NCBI GenBank assembly: GCA_019454185.1 | Contig: CP075368.1 | Location: forward strand, 930,001 to 994,000 | Direction: 5' to 3' | Origin: Phycisphaeraceae bacterium | GTDB taxonomy: Bacteria > Planctomycetota > Phycisphaerae > Phycisphaerales > UBA1924 | Length of the DNA: 64,000 nt | The notes under the pieces: generated by a model | Databases searched by the model: none | What the model was told of the DNA's origin: nothing | What the model saw: only the letters and a program-made list of their open reading frames with translations | Made by a program: the position numbers and the translations under genes | Shown here: piece after piece, positions 1-7,485 of the stretch | How positions within the stretch are numbered: the first letter of the stretch is position 1 | Layout of the letters: every line of letters starts with the position of its first letter

Positions 1-516
1 CCCGAGGGGTGGGAGAACGACCCGCTGGAGAACGACGCGGCGCTGGAGGCCGCCCTTGCGGGAACGAACGCGGCCCCGACGCCGCCCACGGTCGCCCACG
101 GCGCGAAGCCCGCCAAGGGTGGCGGCAAGAACGCCACCGCCGCCAAGGGAACGCCCACGGGCGAACCTCGGGCGACGGGTGGCAAGGTGGCCAAGGAGGC
201 GAAGGACGCAAAGACCCCCGCGGCCAAGCCCGCGAAGCCAGCCAAGGCGAAGCGCATCTCGGCGCTCGACGCGGCCGCGAAGGTTCTCGCCGAGTCCGAC
301 CGCCCGCTCCGCGCCATCGACATGATCGAGGTCATGCACGCCAAGGGCCTCTGGACCAGCCCGGGCGGCAAGACGCCCGAGGCCACGCTTTACGCCGCCA
401 TCACCCGCGAGATCGCAGCCAAGGGGACCGACGCCCGCTTCAAGAAGGTCGATCGCGGGATGTTCGCCAGCACCCCAGCGGCCCCCACGACCGCCAAGTC
501 CGGGAAGGGCGGGTGA
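1..516 (+). CDS. HARE-HTH domain protein (5' end missing)
   Basis: The reading frame is open to the window edge, so the N-terminus is missing. The visible 171 residues start with a low-complexity stretch rich in Ala, Lys, Pro and Gly, probably a disordered basic linker. A C-terminal winged-helix-like domain follows (about the last 90 residues), recognisable from [33 protein letters not shown] and FKKVDRGMF. This is the pattern of the HARE-HTH fold, found in ASXL proteins, RNA polymerase delta subunit and restriction-linked proteins, where it is thought to bind DNA or protein. The next gene starts 3 bases after its stop, so the two are probably co-transcribed. A GTG at 187 could serve as an internal start, but the open frame upstream makes a longer protein more likely. 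Function in the element is unknown. Confidence 0.75.
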   Translation, partial: PEGWENDPLENDAALEAALAGTNAAPTPPTVAHGAKPAKGGGKNATAAKGTPTGEPRATGGKVAKEAKDAKTPAAKPAKPAKAKRISALDAAAKVLAESDRPLRAIDMIEVMHAKGLWTSPGGKTPEATLYAAITREIAAKGTDARFKKVDRGMFASTPAAPTTAKSGKGG

Positions 517-519
517 GCC

Positions 520-786
520 ATGACGACCACGACGCCCGACCTGAGTTCGCCGGAGTTCGATCCCCGCGACGCCGTCCTTGAAGCAGCCCTCGCGCTCCTC
601 GAAGCACGCGCCGCACACATGCTGACGGTGGATGAATGGGTCGGCCTCGCCCGCGCGGTGGCGAAGTGCCAAGGCATACAGACGGTCGGCTACCTGACCG
701 ACCGCGACCTCGATCAGGTCGTCGAGGACGAGGTGGACTGGGACACCGAACGCGACGGCCCGCTGCCCGAAGCAGAATCGCTCTGA
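520..786 (+). CDS. Small acidic protein of unknown function
   Basis: This 88-residue acidic protein starts with ATG three bases after the stop of the HARE-HTH gene, so translation is probably coupled. It begins with a Thr-rich segment, continues with a helical Ala/Leu-rich middle (LEAALALLEARAAHMLTVDEW) and ends in an Asp/Glu-rich tail. I recognise no family and see no transmembrane segment, signal peptide or metal-binding motif. A hairpin about 30 bases downstream probably ends the transcript. The gene is believable from codon-position GC bias and its tight spacing, but the function is unknown. Confidence 0.6.
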   Translation: MTTTTPDLSSPEFDPRDAVLEAALALLEARAAHMLTVDEWVGLARAVAKCQGIQTVGYLTDRDLDQVVEDEVDWDTERDGPLPEAESL

Positions 787-810
787 TCGGACCCCTAAGG
801 CCCGAGAACA

Positions 811-845
811 ACCCCACCTCGGCCTATGGCCGGGGTGTTTGTGCG
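811..845 (+). terminator. Hairpin terminator after the HARE-HTH pair
   Basis: A 10-bp stem (815-824 with 828-837, one G-T pair) closes a TAT loop and is followed by a short T-rich stretch. It lies 28 bases after the stop at 786 and separates the first two genes from the toxin-antitoxin operon. Confidence 0.6.
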
Positions 846-867
846 GCGGCATCCCGCAGCTCATGCC

Positions 868-898
868 TTGCGAGCAAACCGCCGAAGTGTATACTTCG
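868..898 (+). promoter_or_regulatory. Promoter with overlapping operator for abrB-doc
   Basis: A TTGCGA box (868-873) is followed after 16 bases by TATACT (890-895), a reasonable sigma-70-type pair. The -10 box lies inside a perfect inverted repeat, CGAAGT-GTAT-ACTTCG (883-898). AbrB/MazE-type antitoxins commonly bind such palindromes to repress their own operon, so this is probably the autoregulatory operator. A GGAGG ribosome binding site follows at 924-928, five bases before the antitoxin ATG. Confidence 0.55.
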
Positions 899-933
899 TA
901 TGTACGATGTAGTAACGGTTCCCGGAGGCCCCC

Positions 934-1161
934 ATGATCAAGACACTCACCAAGCACGGCAACAGCTACGCGCTGGTCATCGACAAGCCGATCCTCGAAC
1001 TCCTGAACTTCGAGCCGGGCGCTCCCTTGGAAGTCAGCACCGACGGGAAGGTGCTGACGATCAGCCGGGCAAGCGACGCTAGCCGCGATGGCCGGTTGGC
1101 AAAGTCGCTCGCGAAGGTCAACGCCAAGCACGGCAAGGCCCTGAAGCGTCTTGCGGAGTGA
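934..1161 (+). CDS. AbrB/MazE-type antitoxin
   Basis: This 75-residue protein has the swapped-hairpin AbrB/MazE pattern: an N-terminal KTLTKHGNSYALVID strand pair, then LELLNFEPGAPLEV and DGKVLTISRA. In this family the N-terminal half binds operator DNA as a dimer and the C-terminal tail wraps the toxin; here the tail is basic and helical (about residues 48-75). The start is set by a GGAGG box five bases upstream. The Doc-type toxin begins six bases after its stop. It should neutralise the toxin and repress the operon through the palindrome at 883-898. Confidence 0.88.
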   Translation: MIKTLTKHGNSYALVIDKPILELLNFEPGAPLEVSTDGKVLTISRASDASRDGRLAKSLAKVNAKHGKALKRLAE

Positions 1162-1167
1162 GCTCGC

Positions 1168-1554
1168 ATGACCCCGGAATGGCTGCGCGTCGATGACGTG
1201 CTGCAGATCCACCAGGATCAGATCGAGCGCTACGGCGGCAGCCCGGATCTCCGCGATCCAGGCCTGCTGACCTCCGCCGTAGAGACGCCGCGCGCCATGT
1301 TCGATGGGAGATGCCTTCACGGGGATCTCTTTGAGATGGCAGCGGCGTACCTCTTCCACATCGTGCAGAACCATCCGTTCATGGACGGGAACAAGCGGAC
1401 CGGCACAGCGGTGGCATTGGTCTTCCTCGATCTGAACGGGATCGAGATGGCCATCGACGATGACGCGCTGGTTGACCATGTGCTCGGCGTCGCGCAGGGC
1501 CGGATCGCCAAGCCGGAGATCGCCGCGTTCCTGAAGGAGCACGTCGTGGATTGA
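1168..1554 (+). CDS. doc: Doc/Fic-family toxin
   Basis: This 128-residue protein is a compact Fic-fold protein of the Doc (death on curing) class. The Fic core HPFMDGNKRTG (about residues 70-80) carries the family His, the Asn and the closing Arg; Doc toxins use it to phosphorylate elongation factor Tu and stop translation. The N-terminal GGSPDLRDPGLLTSAVETP pattern is typical of Doc, and the length (126 in phage P1) fits. It follows the antitoxin by six bases and ends convergently, eight bases from the stop of the methyltransferase gene. The Fic motif is intact, so it is probably active and serves to stabilise the element. Confidence 0.92.
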   Translation: MTPEWLRVDDVLQIHQDQIERYGGSPDLRDPGLLTSAVETPRAMFDGRCLHGDLFEMAAAYLFHIVQNHPFMDGNKRTGTAVALVFLDLNGIEMAIDDDALVDHVLGVAQGRIAKPEIAAFLKEHVVD

Positions 1555-1562
1555 AGCGTTCT

Positions 1563-2909
1563 TCATGATCGCACCGCCGCGGCGATCCGCTCCGCTTTCT
1601 TGCCCGTGAAGTTCTCCCAGCGCTGCACGATCACATCGCAGTACGGCGCGTCCAACTCCATCAGGAACGCTTTGCGTCCCGTCTGCTCGGCCGCGATCAG
1701 AGTGCTGCCAGATCCTCCGAACAAATCCAACACGTTCTCGCCAGGCTGCGAGGAGTACTCCATCGCGCGTCGCGCGAGTTCGACGGGCTTCTCCGTGAGA
1801 TGAACCATCGCGTTGGGGTTCACCTTCTTGATGGACCACGTGTCCGGCACGTTGTTCGGCCCGAAGAAGCGGTGCGCAGCGCCCTCACGCCACCCGTAGA
1901 AGCACCACTCGTGGTCTCCCATGAAATCCTTTCTCGTCAAAACCGGATGCATCTTGTGCCAGATGATGGCTTGGCTGAAGTACAGCCCGTGCCGCTTCAG
2001 CACCGGCGGGTAGTTCGCGCAGTTCGCATAGCCGCCCCAGATGTAGAACCCGCCGCCAGGCATCAGCACACGCGAGATGTTGCGGAACCACGCATCCAGC
2101 AGACGGTCGAACTCTTCGTCGGTGACGAAGTCGTTGGCCAGCGGCCTGTCCTTGGCCCGCATCTGTTTGCCCGTGCCCTTCTTGCTGCCGGGGTTGCGAG
2201 CGGCGTCGAAGCGCTGGTGGTGGTTGCGCGGCTGCGTGTTCGTCGCGCTGAACGATGACAACCCCGCCGCGATCGCATTGTTGCTCCGCGGCTCGACCTT
2301 GACGTTGTACGGAGGGTCCGTGTTACAGAGGTGAATGACCGCGCCGTCGAGCAGGCGATCGAGATCCGCGACGCTCCCACTGTCGCCGCACAAGAGGCGA
2401 TGGTTCCCGAGGATCCACAGGTCGCCCGGCTGCGTAATCGCCTCATCAGGCGGCGCTGGGATGTCGTCCGGATCCGTCGCGCCGACCTCGAGGCCCGGTT
2501 CAAGCAACTTCGAGATCTCGACATCCGTGAAACCGAGTCCGCCGAGGTCAATGTCGAGCGCCTTCAACTCGCCGAGTTCGACCGCGAGCAGTTCGTCCGA
2601 CCACTCGGCGATCAGTGCGGTGCGATTGTCCGCGAGGCGATACGCCTTGGCCTGCTCGGGCGTCAGGTCGGCGACGTGGACCGGCACCTTCTCCAGCCCG
2701 AGGTGCTTGGCCGCCTTCCATCGCGTGTGCCCGACGATGATCACGCCTTCCCTGTCCACGACGATCGGTTGCCTGAACCCGTACTCCTCGATGCTCTTCG
2801 CCACCGCCTCGACCGCCCCGTCGTTCACGCGCGGGTTGTTCGGGTAGGGCGTGATCTCATCCACGCCCCGCATCTCAATCGCCATCCCGTTCGTCGTCGC
2901 GCTCGTCAT
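1563..2909 (-). CDS. ParB-like nuclease domain / DNA methyltransferase fusion
   Basis: The N-terminal 130 residues match the ParB/Srx-like fold (ITPYPNNPRVNDGAVEAVAK, then VGHTRWKAAKHLGLEKVPV). The rest is a beta-class amino-methyltransferase: the catalytic NTDPPYN motif comes first and the SAM-binding DLFGGSGST motif lies near the C-terminus. Such proteins methylate adenine N6 or cytosine N4, and many phages and integrated elements carry them without a partner nuclease, often for self-protection or replication control. I chose the ATG at 2909 because an AAGGGG box lies six bases before it; an ATG at 2939 would add ten residues. No restriction endonuclease gene adjoins it. It lies downstream of the primase gene on the same strand. 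Confidence 0.92.
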   Translation of the reverse strand: MTSATTNGMAIEMRGVDEITPYPNNPRVNDGAVEAVAKSIEEYGFRQPIVVDREGVIIVGHTRWKAAKHLGLEKVPVHVADLTPEQAKAYRLADNRTALIAEWSDELLAVELGELKALDIDLGGLGFTDVEISKLLEPGLEVGATDPDDIPAPPDEAITQPGDLWILGNHRLLCGDSGSVADLDRLLDGAVIHLCNTDPPYNVKVEPRSNNAIAAGLSSFSATNTQPRNHHQRFDAARNPGSKKGTGKQMRAKDRPLANDFVTDEEFDRLLDAWFRNISRVLMPGGGFYIWGGYANCANYPPVLKRHGLYFSQAIIWHKMHPVLTRKDFMGDHEWCFYGWREGAAHRFFGPNNVPDTWSIKKVNPNAMVHLTEKPVELARRAMEYSSQPGENVLDLFGGSGSTLIAAEQTGRKAFLMELDAPYCDVIVQRWENFTGKKAERIAAAVRS

Positions 2910-2978
2910 GTCGTGCCCCTTGTTCCCACAGCGACCCATCCGTCCGTCATCCGTTCGTACTTCTCACGCTTCAATCGA

Positions 2979-3115
2979 TGACTCAGTGACTCAGATGACT
3001 CAGCCGACGCACGATCTGAGGATTTCGCAGAGCGGGGAGTACGTCCGGTCCGCGTCGCCCCCTCCGCCAAATCTCGCGAATGACCGATTTCTGAGTCATC
3101 TGAGTCACTGAGTCA
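2979..3115. repeat. Iteron-like 25-bp inverted repeat (six TGACTCAG copies)
   Basis: Two perfect 25-bp arms in opposite orientation (2979-3003 and 3091-3115) are separated by 87 bases. Each arm is three copies of TGACTCAG, two abutting and the third one base further on. The right arm covers the last codons and stop of the primase-helicase gene. Closely spaced short repeats beside a replication initiator or helicase gene are the usual layout of iteron-type origins; a transcript attenuator or protein-binding switch is the alternative. Confidence 0.9.
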
Positions 3116-5594
3116 CTCCTTCCCCGGTCTGGTCCTGCTTCACGACCCGCCACACCACGCCTCCGGCCCGCTTCTCACCCGGCCGGGACGTCAGTTTGCG
3201 GCCTCCGACGACCCGGTCTCGCAGCCGCTTGAACCTGCTGCCGACCTGGCGCGCGGCGGGGGGCTTGCCCGCCGGGCAGTTGGTTGCGGTTTCGATCGCG
3301 GTGCGCATGGCTACGCTCGCGGCATCGGCGGGCGGAGAACCGAGCGCGGGGTAGAGATCCGCCATCAGCGTCGCCAAGACCACGCCGTTGCCGAGCGGGT
3401 CGTATCTCTCCATCGCGTCGAGGAGGTCCGTCAGGATCTCCTTCTCGGCGTCGGCGGCGACTTCCAGGCCATCCCGCGTGGAGCACGGATCGGGAAGACC
3501 GACCCATATGACCGCGCCACGAACCACTCGAGACCAGTTCTCGAACGATCCAAGGGCGCGAAGATCCTCGGGAAGCGGACACCCCGCACGCACGAATGCC
3601 GCAAGGATCGTGACCACATCGACATAGAGCGACTGGCGGTGCTTTGCCACGTACGCGAGCAGGTCGCGATGGACGAAGTTCGCGCGGTCCTCGGGCCTCT
3701 CCAGTGGCGAATCCAGCCTGATGTGGATCACGCGTCTGGTTGTGTCCGCCTGAAGCGTGATGTTGTTGCCGGTGGCCCAGATTACCGTCGTCATCGGAAG
3801 GTTGACCTGCGTGTTCCCGCCGAGAATGCGATCTCTCCACCTCGGACTCGTCGCGGCCCGGTCGATGGCGTCGTTCCCGAAGACCCCAGCAAGATTGTCG
3901 AGAAGGACCATGGGCTCGGCGGCCATCACCATTGTCGTCAGCGCCTTCCGCATTTCGACGGGATCGTGGCTGTATGTGCTCACGGGCACGTCGTGCCCAA
4001 GGGCGATCCAGCCCGCGACCTGCACGAGCAAGGTCTTACCCGCGCCGCGGATGTTCGCATCGATGAGGAAGATGGGCGCGTTGCCGATGAATGCGTGGCG
4101 AGCGACCAAGGTCAGCAGCCCCGCCAGCCACGCCGCCCGGTGGGCGTCCGATGCAAACGGGAAGTCACGCACCAGGTCGAGGAGTCGCTCCATCGCCGCC
4201 GACGCATCATCAAGATTGGCCTCGTCCGGGATCACCGGGAACCCGACGTTCGGCTCGTACAGCACCTGAGTCTGGGCGTCGTATCCCGGCATCTGCACCA
4301 CACTGCCGTCTGCACGGAGCACTGGCGCGGACGCAATGGCCGCAAGTGTTCGGATGCCCGGCCAGGTGCCGCGCGCGTGCACGCCCGTGACAAGCCACCC
4401 CGGCGGGTGAGCGGGAACGAAGTCTTGGGCCTTCTTGTCGAACTTGAGCAGCACGACATTGCGCGTGATCACCTCGCGGAGCGTCGGCGGTTCCAGCGGA
4501 ACGATGACCGATCGCGACGACTTCCCCTCGGTGACATGGACCACCCGAACGAGCACGCCGCCGCGCTGGTAGACCTCCTGATCCGCCGCGAGCGATTCCA
4601 CAACCTGGTCGATCACTCGGTACTCGTCGGGGCCGAGTTCAACCTCAGGAAGGGGCGTGCCAGAGGCACTGACGCGCGGCGGACTCTGCCCGAAGAACTC
4701 GGTCATACCATCGAGCGCAGTGCTGATCGTCCGCTCCCGGTAGTCCTCGCGATCCCACTTCTCACGCATCAGAGCCGACCCACGGAACAGCCGGTCGATC
4801 CGGTCCGGGTCCGGCCCGGCCCAGAAGGCCAGCATGGAGACGAGCGCCAGGTCCGCGGCGCTGTCGTCCCCGCCGTACTCGCTGATGTCGCCCGCGTCGT
4901 ACAAGCGCGTGAACTTGCCGCCGTTGGCTGCATCGCGCGCCCTTTGGAGCAGTGCGTTGTCATCGCCGGAGAAGCCGCCACCGGAGTTCGTCGGCGGCGG
5001 CTCTGGCTTCGGAGGAAACATCGTCGCGTACAGGTCATCCAGTTCGACCTGTCGCTCGTTGATCACCGGGCTGACGTCGTCGAGACGCAGGCCCGTGATC
5101 ACGAAGAACCGCTTCTTGGAGTAGACCTCGATCTCGTGACACCCGTGAACGTCCTTCTTGCGACACCGCTTGCCGGGTTTCTTGCCATAGCAGAGCATCT
5201 TCACACCCGAGCCGCTCGGAGATCGCTCCGCGTAGGTGTCGAACTCCTCGACCAGCACCCGTGCCTCGGGTGTCATGACCCCGTCGGCATCGATGCAGCC
5301 GTCGAGATCGACGCCGACAATCCCGATGTCCTCCCCGAGCGCAAACATCACGCCCGAGAGCGAGGGGTCTCTCGCGAGACTCGCGATCGCCTCATCGAAG
5401 GTGCCCCAGGTCGCCGGGTCTGTGCTCTTGGCGGCACCCCCCGTGTGTGGATCGATGGGGATCTTCTTGGGCTTGCCGCCTTCCCTGTTCGAAACTGCCT
5501 TCCAGCACGCCCATCGCGGCATCGTCTTCAACTCCGCCGGGATGCACTCGGCGACGACACGAGGATCAGGATGCTGGTCGCTGGTGGCGATCAT
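3105..5594 (-). CDS. Primase-helicase, NrS-1/phage type
   Basis: This 829-residue replication protein has three parts. Residues 1-175 look like the small archaeo-eukaryotic-type primase/polymerase domain of NrS-1-like phage proteins (MPRWACWK, KKIPIDPHTGG, VDLDGCID with the acidic pair, YAERSPSGSGVK). Residues 210-300 match the accessory helical domain that follows it (DLALVSMLAFWAGPDPDRIDRLFRGS, then WDREDYRERTI). Residues about 500-730 are a P-loop ATPase/helicase with NIRGAGKT as Walker A, VLLDNLAG as Walker B and WATGNN as sensor. It probably primes and unwinds DNA for replication of the excised element. A strong AGGAGG box precedes the ATG, and the upstream gene's stop is one base away. 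The 3' end lies inside the iteron-like repeat. Confidence 0.85.
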   Translation of the reverse strand: MIATSDQHPDPRVVAECIPAELKTMPRWACWKAVSNREGGKPKKIPIDPHTGGAAKSTDPATWGTFDEAIASLARDPSLSGVMFALGEDIGIVGVDLDGCIDADGVMTPEARVLVEEFDTYAERSPSGSGVKMLCYGKKPGKRCRKKDVHGCHEIEVYSKKRFFVITGLRLDDVSPVINERQVELDDLYATMFPPKPEPPPTNSGGGFSGDDNALLQRARDAANGGKFTRLYDAGDISEYGGDDSAADLALVSMLAFWAGPDPDRIDRLFRGSALMREKWDREDYRERTISTALDGMTEFFGQSPPRVSASGTPLPEVELGPDEYRVIDQVVESLAADQEVYQRGGVLVRVVHVTEGKSSRSVIVPLEPPTLREVITRNVVLLKFDKKAQDFVPAHPPGWLVTGVHARGTWPGIRTLAAIASAPVLRADGSVVQMPGYDAQTQVLYEPNVGFPVIPDEANLDDASAAMERLLDLVRDFPFASDAHRAAWLAGLLTLVARHAFIGNAPIFLIDANIRGAGKTLLVQVAGWIALGHDVPVSTYSHDPVEMRKALTTMVMAAEPMVLLDNLAGVFGNDAIDRAATSPRWRDRILGGNTQVNLPMTTVIWATGNNITLQADTTRRVIHIRLDSPLERPEDRANFVHRDLLAYVAKHRQSLYVDVVTILAAFVRAGCPLPEDLRALGSFENWSRVVRGAVIWVGLPDPCSTRDGLEVAADAEKEILTDLLDAMERYDPLGNGVVLATLMADLYPALGSPPADAASVAMRTAIETATNCPAGKPPAARQVGSRFKRLRDRVVGGRKLTSRPGEKRAGGVVWRVVKQDQTGEGVTQ

Positions 5595-5595
5595 C

Positions 5596-6105
5596 TCACA
5601 GTCCCTCCTGTTTGAGTGCCGCGTTGAGTTCGTCGTGACCTGTCGGTGCGGCAGGACCCGTCAGACCCGTGCAAGGGCTGGGGCTAGCAGGAGGCCGATC
5701 AAGGACGCCCTCCAAAGCCTGAACCGCCAGCGACTCACGGGTCTCAAAGTGCTTCTGGTCGGCGGCGGCAACGGCCTCGAAGAAGGCGTGGAGCCACTCC
5801 GCAGTGGTGTACACTGTCCGACCAACGCGGACGTGCTTGAGATAGACAGACGACCCATCGCGAGCCTTCAGGCCTTTCCGACACCACCGCCACGTCGCCG
5901 AGGCTGAAGGACGACCGGGAGCCAGGCGGGCGGCTTGCGAAAGGGAGATGTACGACGGTGCGGCGGACGGCTGAACGTCGCCGAGGTCGCCCAACCTTCG
6001 CGTTGCTTCGCCCGCAATCCCGTGATTTCGCTGGCTTCCGTTCACGCCAATATGTTCGCACGCCGTCGCGAGCGAAATGGCAGCTAACCGGCGCGCAATT
6101 TGCAA
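5596..6105 (-). CDS. DUF1580-like small DNA-binding/excisionase-type protein
   Basis: The core (about residues 50-115: YISLSQAARLAPG, then ATWRWCRKGLKARDG, LKHVRVGRTVYTT, WLHAFFEAV) matches the planctomycete DUF1580 pattern, which reads like a MerR/excisionase-type winged helix. Such proteins sit beside integrases and replication genes in planctomycete elements and may act as excision or replication regulators. The frame can open at a TTG directly after the upstream stop, but the first 45 residues look unlike the domain and a GTG about 21 codons in is possible; the true start is uncertain. The stop is one base from the primase ATG, so the two are surely translated from one message. Confidence 0.7.
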   Translation of the reverse strand: MQIARRLAAISLATACEHIGVNGSQRNHGIAGEATRRLGDLGDVQPSAAPSYISLSQAARLAPGRPSASATWRWCRKGLKARDGSSVYLKHVRVGRTVYTTAEWLHAFFEAVAAADQKHFETRESLAVQALEGVLDRPPASPSPCTGLTGPAAPTGHDELNAALKQEGL

Positions 6106-7347
6106 CTAGATGTTGAAGCCGTTGTCCTTGAGCCGTTGACGACCCTTTTCCGTAGCGCACCACCCGCTTCGCTCCCCGAGCGGGCGTTCGACAAGCCCCT
6201 CGACCTCCAACTCCCGAAGACGACGCAGGAGCGCGTCGTACTTCGGCAAGCCCTTGGAGTTGGCGCGCAACGCAGGCTCGAAAGGGGAGAGCGAGGCCGC
6301 TACTTCGCATAGGACTGTCCAATGCACGTCCTTAAGAACGCGTTGCTTTGGAGCGCCATTCGACGATTTCGAGGTTCCCGAGACCTCGTCCTCCGTCGCA
6401 CCGGTCCTTGGTGGGGCCGGCGATTCCGAACGATCGACCACCGCTGACGCGAGGATGGCCTGAATCGCGTCGTTCAGATCGTCCACCTTCGGAGTTTCAC
6501 CGTCTGCAACACGGGCCAGCGCCGCGCGGGCAGCCGTCGCATTCTCGGGGAGCAATGCAATAACAGCGACGGCTTGGGACCTCAGCACCGAGACGACTTG
6601 TCTGATGGCCGCTGTTTCCATAACGGCATCCATGCCCGACTCGCCCAGCGTGGAGCCAGAAAGCACCCGCCTCACCACGTCCGCTCGTGCGATCCACGCG
6701 TCAGCCAACGACAGACCGGTTCTGGGCTGTTCGCGATCAACTGCGATCATGCGTACGGCACCCTCTGCAACGCCATCCTCGCCAATCACCGATGTATTGG
6801 CTTCAAGACCCCACATGGCGATACCGATGATTCCGTCGCGCCCGGGCGAGTAGTCCACGTCCTCAACAGGCCGCAGCGCGAAGTTGTCCCCTCGGATGAC
6901 GAGGAGCACCCCCGGATAGACATCCGCGCCCGACGCGCGAAACATCGCGGCCCGGGCCATCACCTCTTCTGCTTCAGGATCCGTCGGGTGCTTCGACTCG
7001 GAGTAACGCACGGCCCGGGCAAGCACCGCCCTGCCCTTATCCGAGATACGGATCTCGCGCGGCGGGTTCCAGCAGTCGTATCCCTCGGGTCGAACCCAGT
7101 TCTCCCATGGGCCAGCCAAACTCGGTTTCTGAAGTGGTGAGAACCACGTTGATTGGCTGTAGGTGATGTTCGGAGCGTCCCCCGGGTACTTCGCATTGTT
7201 GTGCGCTGTCACGTACCTCCCCTCGATGACACCCTCAACATCGAGACAACGCAAGAGGTCAACATCGATCCACTCCGGCAGTTCATTCACAGGCCACACG
7301 TCACGCTCCGCCAGTGCCCTCAAAGCCCTCAGCTCTGTCGCGTCCAT
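6106..7347 (-). CDS. Unknown protein with C-terminal winged-helix-like segment
   Basis: This 413-residue cytoplasmic protein is of no family I recognise. The N-terminal 60 residues (ELRALRALAERDVWPVNELP) and the last 75 (WTVLCEVAASLSPFEPALR, then LLRRLRELEVEGLVERP and GWCATEKGRQRLKDNGF) both resemble winged-helix units that end in a wing-like beta pair, so nucleic-acid binding is plausible. The middle contains a predicted beta-rich stretch and a Ser/Pro-rich linker. An AAAGGGG box precedes the ATG at 7347. It is transcribed with the DUF1580-like gene and primase below it, and behind the integrase above it. A role as regulator of the element is only an inference from position. Confidence 0.65.
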   Translation of the reverse strand: MDATELRALRALAERDVWPVNELPEWIDVDLLRCLDVEGVIEGRYVTAHNNAKYPGDAPNITYSQSTWFSPLQKPSLAGPWENWVRPEGYDCWNPPREIRISDKGRAVLARAVRYSESKHPTDPEAEEVMARAAMFRASGADVYPGVLLVIRGDNFALRPVEDVDYSPGRDGIIGIAMWGLEANTSVIGEDGVAEGAVRMIAVDREQPRTGLSLADAWIARADVVRRVLSGSTLGESGMDAVMETAAIRQVVSVLRSQAVAVIALLPENATAARAALARVADGETPKVDDLNDAIQAILASAVVDRSESPAPPRTGATEDEVSGTSKSSNGAPKQRVLKDVHWTVLCEVAASLSPFEPALRANSKGLPKYDALLRRLRELEVEGLVERPLGERSGWCATEKGRQRLKDNGFNI

Positions 7348-7485
7348 GCGCGTCCCCTTTCAGCAGAATCCGGCCGCATTCACAGGTTCGCGGCTCGGAT
7401 TCTCCAACGTAGCGCCCGGTCAAGGGCCGGTCCAGATCAGGCAGGTCGTAGTGGGCTGAAGACGTGTCAAGCCGTCTGCCGCTGT

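Noticed and set aside
3639..5615. Long plus-strand open frame opposite the primase-helicase gene
   Set aside because: Its product is Arg/His/Pro-rich with no domain, while the minus strand encodes clear primase and helicase motifs; it is a high-GC shadow frame.
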